DNA from: Enterococcus mundtii
Lineage (GTDB): Bacteria; Bacillota; Bacilli; Lactobacillales; Enterococcaceae
Length of the DNA: 64,000 nt
Direction: 5' to 3'
NCBI RefSeq assembly: GCF_002947535.1
Contig: NZ_PUAP01000019.1
Location: forward strand, 1 to 64,000
Of this stretch, positions 28,114-37,710 are shown in pieces. A model generated the notes under the pieces. That model had not been told where the DNA came from and ran no database searches. It worked only from the letters and a program-made list of their open reading frames with translations. Numbering within the stretch: the stretch's first letter is position 1; the number at the start of each line of letters is the position of its first letter. Position numbers and translations under genes: made by a program.

Positions 28114-31100
28114 TTGAAAACAAAAAAAATACGAATAATGGCTGCTTCGTTCCTATTATTCCAACATGCATTGATGCCGTCAGTGGCATTGGCGATAGAA
28201 AATGAGGCGACAGCTAGTACAGAAATCATGGAAGAACAGCCAGAAAGCCACTTGTTGGAAGAAGTCCCAGAAGCGGTAGCAGAACAAGAACCAATTATTC
28301 AGGAAGAGCCTGACTTAGTAGCGGAAATTCCTGAAGCTCCACCAGAAGTGGCAGAAGAAGTACCACCGATGGAAGCAACTCCAGAAGAGCCAGCGACGGG
28401 GGAGACTATAGAGACGTTGGAAACGCAAGAAGAGGTGCCCCCGCTTGATGAAAGTCCACTATCTAACCATTTGGGAAGGCTGAATTTAACTGCGCAAAAC
28501 GTAGCAGAATTAACCAACCATGGGAGAAGTTCCTATATCCAAGCTGTCTTACAAAATGCCATCAATCGCACCATTACTTTAAACAATGCGGTGGATGCAA
28601 CAGCGGATTTCTCCGTGACTGTACCGACACATTCTATGGTACAGCGACAAGGCACTAGTAATGGCTGGATCTCTTCAATTGTTACGGACAGTTCTGTTGG
28701 AATGCCTGATGAATTATATACACAGATGTATTATGGAAATCATTCGACTCATAGAAATACGTACACGTTGACGAATATTACTTCAAATCGATCAGACGTC
28801 ACTGTAACAGGGACTGTTACAATCAATTCGAATTTCACTGCAACCATCAATTTTACTTTAAGAAGGGTTCAGACGAGTAATTCGACAGCACCAGTAGAAA
28901 TTCGAGGAAATGTTGGACTAGGTACGACAGGGGTTGCGACACAGTTTACCAATATTGCTACGCCAAGGCATGTGATGAATCTTAGTTACAACAATGAGAC
29001 GATCGGTAGTCTTACCATTGATGACGGACGTTCACCAGCTGTGATTGGGACGAACATCACGATCCAAGCACAACGTGCACCAGTCACGATGAGTGAAGAT
29101 GAGATTCGGTCCTGGTTTACTCGCTTACCTGATAATCCTGACAACTATGAGTATAGCGTAGCATCACCAGCAGAAGGATGGCGACCGGGAACGACTGGCG
29201 ATATGATTGTCACATTAAGAAACAAGACTACCGCAGTCACAGAAACTCATACAACGAATTATCAAGTAGTTGATACTCAAGCACCAGTAGGTAGAGTCCG
29301 TGCGTATTCGGTTACAGACATACAAGCTCGGAGGTCTGGTGGGTCTGTCGCCATTGATCGAGCGAACTTTGCCATGGCACTTACTGAGCTAAGTGACAAC
29401 TGGACCTTAACAGAGGATATAAACATAGCTTTCCGCAATCTTGTTGGAGATGTTATGTCCACTTTTACAGGGATAGCACCTAATCCAAATCGATTTTACA
29501 TGGGACGATTGACATTTGAGGATGAGGCAGGAAATATCAGTGCACCTGTCGGTGTGCCAGGTGGTGGTGGGAGTGAAACGATTGTTCAATATCGAGTAGT
29601 CGATACTCAAGCACCTACCGCTAATTTTAATAATGCTGTGGTAGATCTGGCAGCTCGTCGATCGGGTAATCCTTCACGTAATGAGTTGATGCCGTTTCTG
29701 AATGGAAATCCTGAGGATAATTGGTCATTACCAGAAAATATTCAATTACAACTAGTGAACAGTAACGGATCAACACTCAATCTTCATGAAATTGCGCCAT
29801 CCACGCAGATCCAAACTGGATATATCCGTCTTAGAGATGAGGCAGGGAACCAAACCTCTTTACAAGAAGTAAGGTTTAGAGTGATAGACAACGAAGCACC
29901 TACCGCAAATGTTACGACAGATATCGTATCCCTAGAAGCAAGAAGACAAGGGGAACTAAGCACATCAGAGATTTCCTCTTTCTTAGTTGGAGATCCATCG
30001 GATAATTGGTCAACAACAGAAAATATCACTGTTGAATTGTTGGATAGTGCCAGTGAGAAACTTGATATTACGAATACTCCTCCTTCAACGAGTGAACTTT
30101 CAGCGACGATTCGTCTAACCGATCAAGCAGGAAATACAAGAGAATACCCTGTACGTTATCAAGTGGTTGATACGCAAGCGCCAACAGCGATTTTTAAAGA
30201 GGAGACCATTGACTTTTCTAACCATAACTCAAACTCATTCTCGCGGAACGATTTGTTGAGATTTTTAACAGGTGATCCAAGCGATAACTGGACCTTGCCA
30301 ACAAATATCAAAATCGAATTAGTTGATGAGAATGACAACGAATTTAACCTAAACGAATTGGATTTGGAAGAACATACGGGATATCTTTATTTGGAAGACG
30401 AGATAGGGAACCGCTCTAAAGTACAAGAAGTTCGATTCCTTGCTGGCGATAATGAGGCTCCAACAGGAAATATCGTTACCACACCGATTGATTTCCAAGC
30501 ACGCCGGATGAACGAGTTGACGAGAGATGATTTGTTGCGGTTCTTTACCGAAGATCCACTGGACAATGTGACAGCATCGGATCAGATCGATATTTCTTTG
30601 AGAAATAGTTTAGGGAATGTCATCAGTATCGTCAACGTAGCCCCTTCAGATACCGTCTATGAGGCGGATGTTCGTCTACAAGACCAAGCGGGCAATCGGA
30701 CGGAATATCCGGTTAACTATCGCGTGGTCGATACGCAAGCGCCAACTGGTTCACGAAAAACATCATGGACGATCCTTGAAGCGAATCGCCATCGAAACTT
30801 TACCCAAGAAGAAATGCGTTTAGTTTTCAACCAATTAGAAGACAATTGGAGTACCTTGGAGAATATCAGATTACAAGCAGATCGTAATTTGGCAGGAATG
30901 AGCCCAAATGTGGTGAATGCATTTTATCCAACAACGATAACTGCTAGAGACGAAGCGGGGAACGAAAGTACTTTTACTCAAACGATGATTCGTATTGAAG
31001 ATCGAACGGCTCCAACGGCTAACTTCAAAGATGAAGTCATTGACTTTTCCACGCTTACATCGAATACGTTCTCTCGTACAGATTTGTTGAAGTTTTTCAA

Positions 31101-32484
31101 CGGTGACCCTGACGATAACTGGAGCTTACCAGAAAACATCACCATCGAATTAGTGGATAACGAAGGAAACACCTTTGAGTTGGATGACCTAGAATACCAA
31201 GAATATACTGGCTTTATTCGTTTGGAAGACCAACACGGGAATCGTACAGATTTACAAGAAGTTCGATTCCTTGCAGGAGATAATGAGGGGCCAACAGGAA
31301 ATGTCGTTACGACACCAGTCGATTTTCAAGCACGCCGAGTGAATGAACTGACGAGAGATGACCTTTTGCGGTTCTTTACCGAAGACCCACTAGACAATAC
31401 GACACCAACGGATCAAATTGATATCTCCTTACGGAATCATGCTGGGAATGTGGTGAGTATCGTCAATGTCGCACCATCGACGACTGTCTATGATGCCAAT
31501 GTTCGTCTACAAGATATCCGAGGCAATTTTACAGAACATCCTGTTAACTATCGCGTGATCGATACGCAAGCACCGACAGGGGGAGTGAAAGATACTTGGA
31601 CGGTCTTTGAAGCTACTCGAGAACGTGACTTTACTCAAGAAGAGCTACGGTCTTTATTGACGAATCTTGAAGATAACTGGACAGAAGTAGAAAATCTTAC
31701 ACTAAGAGCCGATCGATACTTGTATAATGCTGCGCCAAATACAGGTAGTTCTTTTTATCCGACAGAAGTATTTGCGACTGATGAAGCAGGTAATACACGA
31801 AGATTCTCTAGTACGCGAGTAAGAATCAACGATACGACTCCACCAGATGGTGTGTTAAAAGATCCATTGGTATTTACCAAAGGACAAACAGAACCAAATG
31901 CACGGGAGTTTCTCGATGGTGAGCCAACGGATAACTGGACCTTGTCAGCAGATATTCAAGTAGCAGTCACGTATGAAAATAATGTCTCGTTTGCAGATTT
32001 GGAAGTGGGAACATATGGTGTGACAGTCACTCTGACAGACCAAGCGAGAAATTCTCGGACATTGAACAGTCAAGTCACGATTCTAGAAGATACTTCCGAG
32101 TATATCGATGTGACGATCCCAATGAATGTGTCCTTTGCCCAAAGTAAAGAAAGCAATGGCATTGTCTCACCAACCTATCAGATCCAAAACAATGCGGAAC
32201 GTGCAGTCCAAGTGTCAGTAAGTTCTGTCGTTAGCCAATCCAATACTGGACAATTGACAGAAATCGATCTTGGGGTGAAGAACAACCTGAATGACAACCA
32301 AGTCATGTTGATCTCATCAGGTCAAACCCTCAATAACCGCAGAGAACTAGGAACGATCGAAGGTCAGAATACATCGTTCTCCTTCTCATTATTTGGAACG
32401 GTTGGAGAGAATTTTGATTTTGAAAGTTTGGATGATCCATTGAACCCAGTGTATAGCATGCGTTTGAATTTCAATGCAAAGTAA
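28114..32484 (+). CDS. secreted giant repeat protein, 1456 aa
   Basis: A secreted surface-type protein. Residues 1-27 are a signal peptide ending near SVALA, followed by an acidic Pro/Glu-rich stretch to about 115. A globular region follows (about 118-385), then ten Ig-like modules of about 90-110 residues (about 385-1325), each introduced by a VDTQAPT-type boundary and carrying a DNWS/DNWT motif. The last ~130 residues form a beta-rich domain from EYIDVTIP to the end. There is no LPxTG and no C-terminal membrane helix, so attachment must be non-covalent or absent. It starts with TTG after GAGGGGAGAG. Probably an adhesin or matrix protein; ligand unknown. Confidence 0.85.
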   Translation: MKTKKIRIMAASFLLFQHALMPSVALAIENEATASTEIMEEQPESHLLEEVPEAVAEQEPIIQEEPDLVAEIPEAPPEVAEEVPPMEATPEEPATGETIETLETQEEVPPLDESPLSNHLGRLNLTAQNVAELTNHGRSSYIQAVLQNAINRTITLNNAVDATADFSVTVPTHSMVQRQGTSNGWISSIVTDSSVGMPDELYTQMYYGNHSTHRNTYTLTNITSNRSDVTVTGTVTINSNFTATINFTLRRVQTSNSTAPVEIRGNVGLGTTGVATQFTNIATPRHVMNLSYNNETIGSLTIDDGRSPAVIGTNITIQAQRAPVTMSEDEIRSWFTRLPDNPDNYEYSVASPAEGWRPGTTGDMIVTLRNKTTAVTETHTTNYQVVDTQAPVGRVRAYSVTDIQARRSGGSVAIDRANFAMALTELSDNWTLTEDINIAFRNLVGDVMSTFTGIAPNPNRFYMGRLTFEDEAGNISAPVGVPGGGGSETIVQYRVVDTQAPTANFNNAVVDLAARRSGNPSRNELMPFLNGNPEDNWSLPENIQLQLVNSNGSTLNLHEIAPSTQIQTGYIRLRDEAGNQTSLQEVRFRVIDNEAPTANVTTDIVSLEARRQGELSTSEISSFLVGDPSDNWSTTENITVELLDSASEKLDITNTPPSTSELSATIRLTDQAGNTREYPVRYQVVDTQAPTAIFKEETIDFSNHNSNSFSRNDLLRFLTGDPSDNWTLPTNIKIELVDENDNEFNLNELDLEEHTGYLYLEDEIGNRSKVQEVRFLAGDNEAPTGNIVTTPIDFQARRMNELTRDDLLRFFTEDPLDNVTASDQIDISLRNSLGNVISIVNVAPSDTVYEADVRLQDQAGNRTEYPVNYRVVDTQAPTGSRKTSWTILEANRHRNFTQEEMRLVFNQLEDNWSTLENIRLQADRNLAGMSPNVVNAFYPTTITARDEAGNESTFTQTMIRIEDRTAPTANFKDEVIDFSTLTSNTFSRTDLLKFFNGDPDDNWSLPENITIELVDNEGNTFELDDLEYQEYTGFIRLEDQHGNRTDLQEVRFLAGDNEGPTGNVVTTPVDFQARRVNELTRDDLLRFFTEDPLDNTTPTDQIDISLRNHAGNVVSIVNVAPSTTVYDANVRLQDIRGNFTEHPVNYRVIDTQAPTGGVKDTWTVFEATRERDFTQEELRSLLTNLEDNWTEVENLTLRADRYLYNAAPNTGSSFYPTEVFATDEAGNTRRFSSTRVRINDTTPPDGVLKDPLVFTKGQTEPNAREFLDGEPTDNWTLSADIQVAVTYENNVSFADLEVGTYGVTVTLTDQARNSRTLNSQVTILEDTSEYIDVTIPMNVSFAQSKESNGIVSPTYQIQNNAERAVQVSVSSVVSQSNTGQLTEIDLGVKNNLNDNQVMLISSGQTLNNRRELGTIEGQNTSFSFSLFGTVGENFDFESLDDPLNPVYSMRLNFNAK
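29270..32090 (+). repeat. ten tandem Ig-like modules
   Basis: Tandem coding modules marked by DTQAPT, DNEAPT or DRTAPT at the boundaries and DNW plus EDEAGN-like motifs inside. Two module types alternate (VIDF-type and TTPVDFQARR-type), with WTILEA-type modules interspersed, which suggests duplication in blocks of two or three. Confidence 0.85.
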
Positions 32485-32540
32485 TAAGAAATGGTTTACG
32501 CCAACTGATACACGTGAAGAGAAATCCTAGAATAATTTTT

Positions 32541-32581
32541 GGAACAGCAAGAAAGAATCTCCTTTCTTGCTGTTCCTTTTT
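32541..32581 (+). terminator. terminator of the first surface-protein gene
   Basis: A 15-bp perfect stem (GGAACAGCAAGAAAG with CTTTCTTGCTGTTCC) with a 6-nt loop and five T residues. Confidence 0.92.
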
Positions 32582-32807
32582 GATTTAGTTGAAAATTATT
32601 TTTTATGAGAAGTATCTTTGTAAGTTCTCATAGTAAAAACCACTAATTTTTACTTATGGAAATTATGGTTTTGGATAAAGTAAAGTGACAAAGGAATATG
32701 AAGAATAATCAGCGATATATAATACATATTAAAAAAGTGTATCAAGCAATTCGGTAATAATAAGATTAAAATTTGCTGTTTATTCCTCTAATTTAGATTA
32801 AAAAATG

Positions 32808-32877
32808 ATTTTTTTACCTTTCTAACGGTAGAAAAAGATTTTGTTCCGATAATGGAATTATGGATAATTTTAATGTG
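32808..32877 (+). repeat. duplicated upstream element, copy 2
   Basis: The counterpart of 27775-27847, with the hairpin arms TTTTTTTACC and GGTAGAAAAA and the same GAATTATGGATAAT box. The other parts of the 32485-33159 gap contain no gene. Confidence 0.7.
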
Positions 32878-33159
32878 AATGTGTGTTATCTTTTTAGACA
32901 GTTAAAAGGGAGAAGAAGGTTATTCAGTAAAATAATTACATAAAACAATGATCAATCGTGGAAAAGCGGTTCTGCGAACTATTTATACTGAATGAAACTT
33001 ACGTATCTTCTGTCTGTATGAGCAAGTAAAGTCAGATTTTTTGTGATCAAGCACATAGTTTTTGAACGCTTACATATAGTTATCAGTTGATCTCAAAGAT
33101 GCATACAGTCAGTACGTTTAACATGCACATTCTAAGAAAGAGAGAGGGGGACAGAATTT

Positions 33160-36100
33160 TTGAAAGCGAAAAAAATTCGGATGATCGCTACTTCGTTCCT
33201 GTTGTTCCAACATGCATTGTTGCCATCGGCAGTATTTGCAATAGAAAATGAAACGGTAGCTAGTACGGAAATCATGGAAGAACAGCCAGAAAGCCACTTA
33301 TCTGAAGAAACACCAGAAGTTGCTATAGAAGAACCAACAGTAGAAGAACCAATAGTAGAAGAAGAGCCGGAACAGGAAATACCCGCTGAATCAACCGTTA
33401 TTGAAACACCAGAAGTTGTGGAGGAAGTACCAAAGATAGAGGAAGAAGCTCCGGTTGTAAGTGATGAAGTAGCAACTGAGGAATCAGTGGTATCAGAACT
33501 ACCGCCAATCGATGAAGCTCCTGTACCGAATTATTTGAGAGCATGGAATGAAACACCTGAAAATCTCGCACAACTGACGAATCACGGTAGAATTTCTTAT
33601 TTAGAGGGAGTACTGCAAAAGGCTATCAATCGAAAAATAACTCTAGGCACAGCAATCAATTCGACTGAAACTTTTTCCGTAACTGTACCAACTTATTCAA
33701 TGGTGGAACGTGTCAATGGGAATAACGGTTGGATTTCATCAATCGTGACGGATAGTGGTGTCGGCATGCCGGATGAATTGTACACTCAGATGTATTATGG
33801 GAATCATCCGACGCACAACAATACTTATTTGTTATTGAATATTTCTTCTAACCGCTCAGACATTACAGTTTCAGGTAATGCCATGCTTTATTCTAATTTT
33901 ACCGCTGAGATCAATTTTACCGTAAAAAGAGTACAGATAAGTAATTCGACAGAACCGGTTGAGATTCGTGGGAATGTTACGTTAGGCGCAACAGGGGTTG
34001 CCACACAATATACAGACATTGCGACACCAAGAAAATTAACCAGTCGTAATTATACTAATGAGAAGATCGGGAGTCTAGAAATCGATGATGGTCGTTCATC
34101 AGCTGTTATTGGGAATAATATTATCATTCAAGCGCAACGTGCACCAGTTACTATGACTGAGGCAGAGATTCGTTCATGGTTTGCTCAATTGCCTGATGAT
34201 CCTAATAACTATGAGTATTCTGTTGCTTCTCCAGCTGAAGGATGGCGACCAGAAGCTCGTGGAGATATGGTGGTCACTTTGAAAAATAAAACAACAGGAG
34301 TGACAGAGACACATACGACGAATTATGTTGTGATAGATACACAAGCACCAACTGGGACGGTTAAATCAGGATTCATTGGTATCTTTAATGAACAAACAAA
34401 CGTGCCGACCCGTTCAGATCTCTTGCAATTTATGAATAATGATTTGAAAGATAACTGGACATTACCAGATGACATCAAAATTCAATTAGTAGATAAGTCT
34501 GGTCGGACGATCTATTTATCTGATTTAGATCCATCAATGAGCACCTATACAGGTTATATTCGCTTAGAAGATGAAATTGGTATGCAGTCCAACTTACAAG
34601 AAGTGACTTTTCAGTTGAAAGATAGCCAAGGACCGACAGCTAACGTTGCCACTACACCAGTCGATTTTGAAGCTACCAGAGTGAATGATTTGACGAAAGA
34701 GGATATTATGAAGTTCTTTGTCGATCCTCCAGTAGATAATCAAACGCCAACGGATAAAATTGATATTGCATTACTAGACAGTGCTGGAAATACGGTAAGC
34801 ATCAAAAATGTTGCACCATCAACAACAATTCACGATGCAAAGATACGTTTACGGGATGAAGCCAATAATCAAACGGACTATTCTGTGAAATATCGAATAG
34901 TCGATACCCAAGCACCGACGGCTACATTTAAAGGAGAAGTCATTGATTTTTCGACTCATACGTCAAATACCTTCTCACGAACCGATTTATTACGATTTTT
35001 AAATGGTGATCCTGTGGACAATTGGACGTTGTCACCAAATATCAACATTCAATTAGTAGACGAGAAGGGCAATGAATTTAATCTAAACAACATGGAATTT
35101 AAAGAACATACGGGCTATATTCGCTTAGAAGATGAAGAAGGGAACCAGTCCTCTTTACAAGAAGTCAAATTCCTCGGTGGTGATACGGAAGGTCCAACAG
35201 GAAATGTCACAACCTCTCCCGTAGATTTCCAAGCGCGAAGAAAGGATGAGTTGACGAGAGATGATCTTTTACGCTTCTTTACGGATGATCCTCTAGATAA
35301 CGTGACACCAACCGATCAGATTGATCTTTCCTTACGTAACAATGCTGGCGATGTTGTGAGTATCGTCAATGTCGCACCGTCGACGACTGTTTATGATGCG
35401 AAAGTTCGTTTACAAGACCAAGCGAACAACCAAACGGAATACTCAGTCAATTATCGGGTGGTTGATACGCAAGCGCCGACTGGTGAAAGAAAAACATCAT
35501 GGACGATCCTTGAAGCGAATCGTCATCGAAACTTTACCCAAGAAGAAATGCGCTTAGTCTTTAAACATCTAGAGGATAATTGGAGCACATTAGAGAATAT
35601 CAAACTAACAGCAGATCGCAATTTGGCTGGTATGAAACCGAATGGGGAAAATGCGTTTTACCCAACGAGTATTACTGCGCGAGACGAAGCAGAAAACGAA
35701 AGTACCTTTACTCAAACGATGATTCGTATTGAAGATCGAACAGCCCCAACGGCTAACTTCAAAAATGAAGTCATTGATTTTTCAAGTCATACCGAAAATA
35801 CCTTCTCACGAACTGATTTGTTGCAGTTTTTCAACGGTGACCCCGACGATAACTGGAGCTTGCCAGAAAACATCACCATTGAATTAGTCGATAGTGAAGG
35901 GAACGAATTTGAGTTAGACGACTTAGAATACAAAGAATATATTGGCTTTATTCGTTTAGAAGATGAGGAAGGGAATCAATCGGAGTTACAAGAAGTTAAA
36001 TTTCTTGCGGGAGACAACGAAGGTCCAACAGGAAATGTCGTCACGCAACCTGTTGATTTTCAAGCACGAAGAAAAGATGAATTGACGAAAGATGAGCTAT

Positions 36101-37218
36101 TGCAGTTCTTTACTGAGGACCCATTGGACAACACGACGCCAACCGATCAAATTGATCTTTCCTTGTGTAATGATAACGGAGATAACGTCAGTATTGTCAA
36201 TGTTGCTCCATCGACAACCGTCTATGATGCCAATGTTCGTCTAGAAGATATCCGCGGCAATTATACGGACTATGATGTGAAGTATCGCGTGATCGATACA
36301 CAAGCGCCGACTGGGACAGTTAAAAGCCATTGGACCGTACTTCAAGCGACAAGGCATCGGGATTTTACACAAGAAGAATTACGATCGTTAATCGATAATT
36401 TAGCTGATAATTGGACAGAGTTAACAAATATCAAACTTGAGAACCATCTTCACTTGTACGATTTATCTCCGAGTGCTGGAGGAACTTACTACCCAATGGA
36501 TATCACCGCAATCGATGAGGCTGGGAATGAACGAATTTTTAAAAATACCATGCCACGGATAGTGGATACCACGGCACCTGACGGAACATTAAAAGATCCA
36601 TTAGTGTTCACGAAAGGGCAAACAGTACCAGAGCCTCGTGAATTTTTAGATGGTGATCCGACTGATAATTGGACTTTAACACCAGATATCAAAGTTGAAG
36701 TTGCGTATGAAAATAATGCTGCATTTGCAGATTTAGCGGTAGGCGATCATGGCGTAACGATCACCTTAACCGACCAAGCGGGTAATGTTCGGACACTGAA
36801 CAGTCAAGTCACGATTCTAGAAGATACTTCCGAGTACATTGATGTGACGATTCCTACTAATGTATCCTTTGCAGAAAGTAAAGAAAGCAATGGTATCGTC
36901 TCACCAACCTATCAGATCCAAAACAATGCAGAACGTGCGGTCCAAGTATCAGTGAGTTCTGTCGTTAGTCAGTCAGCTACGGAAAAACTAACAGAAATCG
37001 ATCTTGGGGTGAAAAATAATCTGAATGACAACCAAGTCATGTTGATTTCATCAGGTAAAAACCTCAATAACCGCAGAGAATTAGGAACGATCGAAGGGCA
37101 TAGCACTTCTTTCTCCTTCTCATTATTTGGAACAGTAGGAGAAAATTTTGATTTTGAAAGCTTGGATGATCCATTGAACCCAATCTACAGTATGCGTTTG
37201 AATTTCCATGCGCAGTAA
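33160..37218 (+). CDS. secreted giant repeat protein, 1352 aa
   Basis: A paralog of the protein at 28114 with the same plan: signal peptide (ending near AVFA), Glu/Pro/Val-rich acidic region to about 125, N-terminal globular region to about 388, nine Ig-like modules to about 1220, and a ~130-residue C-terminal domain nearly identical to its twin. The leader, TTG start and signal peptide (MKAKKIRM) are also alike, so the whole unit including its control region was duplicated. Divergence is concentrated in the acidic segment and some modules. No sorting signal is present. Cell-surface role inferred; no ligand can be named. Confidence 0.85.
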   Translation: MKAKKIRMIATSFLLFQHALLPSAVFAIENETVASTEIMEEQPESHLSEETPEVAIEEPTVEEPIVEEEPEQEIPAESTVIETPEVVEEVPKIEEEAPVVSDEVATEESVVSELPPIDEAPVPNYLRAWNETPENLAQLTNHGRISYLEGVLQKAINRKITLGTAINSTETFSVTVPTYSMVERVNGNNGWISSIVTDSGVGMPDELYTQMYYGNHPTHNNTYLLLNISSNRSDITVSGNAMLYSNFTAEINFTVKRVQISNSTEPVEIRGNVTLGATGVATQYTDIATPRKLTSRNYTNEKIGSLEIDDGRSSAVIGNNIIIQAQRAPVTMTEAEIRSWFAQLPDDPNNYEYSVASPAEGWRPEARGDMVVTLKNKTTGVTETHTTNYVVIDTQAPTGTVKSGFIGIFNEQTNVPTRSDLLQFMNNDLKDNWTLPDDIKIQLVDKSGRTIYLSDLDPSMSTYTGYIRLEDEIGMQSNLQEVTFQLKDSQGPTANVATTPVDFEATRVNDLTKEDIMKFFVDPPVDNQTPTDKIDIALLDSAGNTVSIKNVAPSTTIHDAKIRLRDEANNQTDYSVKYRIVDTQAPTATFKGEVIDFSTHTSNTFSRTDLLRFLNGDPVDNWTLSPNINIQLVDEKGNEFNLNNMEFKEHTGYIRLEDEEGNQSSLQEVKFLGGDTEGPTGNVTTSPVDFQARRKDELTRDDLLRFFTDDPLDNVTPTDQIDLSLRNNAGDVVSIVNVAPSTTVYDAKVRLQDQANNQTEYSVNYRVVDTQAPTGERKTSWTILEANRHRNFTQEEMRLVFKHLEDNWSTLENIKLTADRNLAGMKPNGENAFYPTSITARDEAENESTFTQTMIRIEDRTAPTANFKNEVIDFSSHTENTFSRTDLLQFFNGDPDDNWSLPENITIELVDSEGNEFELDDLEYKEYIGFIRLEDEEGNQSELQEVKFLAGDNEGPTGNVVTQPVDFQARRKDELTKDELLQFFTEDPLDNTTPTDQIDLSLCNDNGDNVSIVNVAPSTTVYDANVRLEDIRGNYTDYDVKYRVIDTQAPTGTVKSHWTVLQATRHRDFTQEELRSLIDNLADNWTELTNIKLENHLHLYDLSPSAGGTYYPMDITAIDEAGNERIFKNTMPRIVDTTAPDGTLKDPLVFTKGQTVPEPREFLDGDPTDNWTLTPDIKVEVAYENNAAFADLAVGDHGVTITLTDQAGNVRTLNSQVTILEDTSEYIDVTIPTNVSFAESKESNGIVSPTYQIQNNAERAVQVSVSSVVSQSATEKLTEIDLGVKNNLNDNQVMLISSGKNLNNRRELGTIEGHSTSFSFSLFGTVGENFDFESLDDPLNPIYSMRLNFHAQ
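34325..36820 (+). repeat. nine tandem Ig-like modules
   Basis: The same module types as in the upstream twin, one fewer in total. Several modules are closer to their counterparts in the other gene than to their neighbours, so the array predates the gene duplication or is homogenised between the two genes. Confidence 0.8.
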
Positions 37219-37225
37219 TTGATAA

Positions 37226-37260
37226 GAAGAAGTTGCACAACCGTGTGACTTCTTTTTTTT
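37226..37260 (+). terminator. terminator of the second surface-protein gene
   Basis: GAAGTTGCAC pairs with GTGTGACTTC (two G-T pairs) around AACC and is followed by a T run, a few bases after the stop codon. Confidence 0.8.
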
Positions 37261-37304
37261 ACGTATTTATAACTATTTTCCTAAGCGATACGGAAAAATC
37301 TATT

Positions 37305-37333
37305 TTGAAAAGAAAGCGATTTCATTCTATAGT
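37305..37333 (+). promoter_or_regulatory. promoter of the cellobiose-type PTS operon
   Basis: TTGAAA and TATAGT are separated by exactly 17 nt and lie 43 nt before the first gene. Confidence 0.65.
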
Positions 37334-37375
37334 GAAGATAAGAAATCCAATCAAAAAATTAGAGGAGTGATCGTA

Positions 37376-37690
37376 ATGAAAAAAGCATTGATTATTTGTG
37401 CCGCTGGGATGTCTTCTTCGATGATGGCATCAAAAACAACAGAATATTTTAAAGGAAAAGGGGAAGAAGTATTTGTTGACGCGGTTTCTGCAACTGAAGG
37501 AGACAACCAAATCAAGACAAGTGACTTCGATTTGTTTTTGATTAGTCCTCAAACCACGATGTACTTGGACAAATTTGTTAAACTAGGAAAAACAGTAGGG
37601 AAACCGGTTGTAAGTATACCATTCCAAGCGTATGTTCCTATCCCTACGGGTATCCAAAAATTAGCAGAGCTGATTGAGGAAAATATATAG
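37376..37690 (+). CDS. PTS EIIB, lactose/cellobiose family
   Basis: A 104-residue phosphocarrier. Cys8 in LIICAAGMSSS is the expected phosphorylated residue that passes phosphate from EIIA to the sugar. I use the ATG at 37376, eight bases after GAGGAG; an upstream GTG at 37367 overlaps the ribosome binding site. It opens an operon of EIIB, regulator, EIIA, a membrane protein and EIIC, for uptake of cellobiose, chitobiose or a related beta-glucoside. No phospho-beta-glucosidase is in the operon, so the internalised sugar must be cleaved by an enzyme encoded elsewhere. Confidence 0.9.
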   Translation: MKKALIICAAGMSSSMMASKTTEYFKGKGEEVFVDAVSATEGDNQIKTSDFDLFLISPQTTMYLDKFVKLGKTVGKPVVSIPFQAYVPIPTGIQKLAELIEENI

Positions 37691-37710
37691 ACGAATAGGG
37701 GAAGATAATA

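Noticed and set aside
28114-37218. Assignment of the twin surface proteins as WxL-family or LPxTG-anchored
   Set aside because: No WxL motif pair is visible in the C-terminal domain, and there is no LPxTG-hydrophobic-basic tail.
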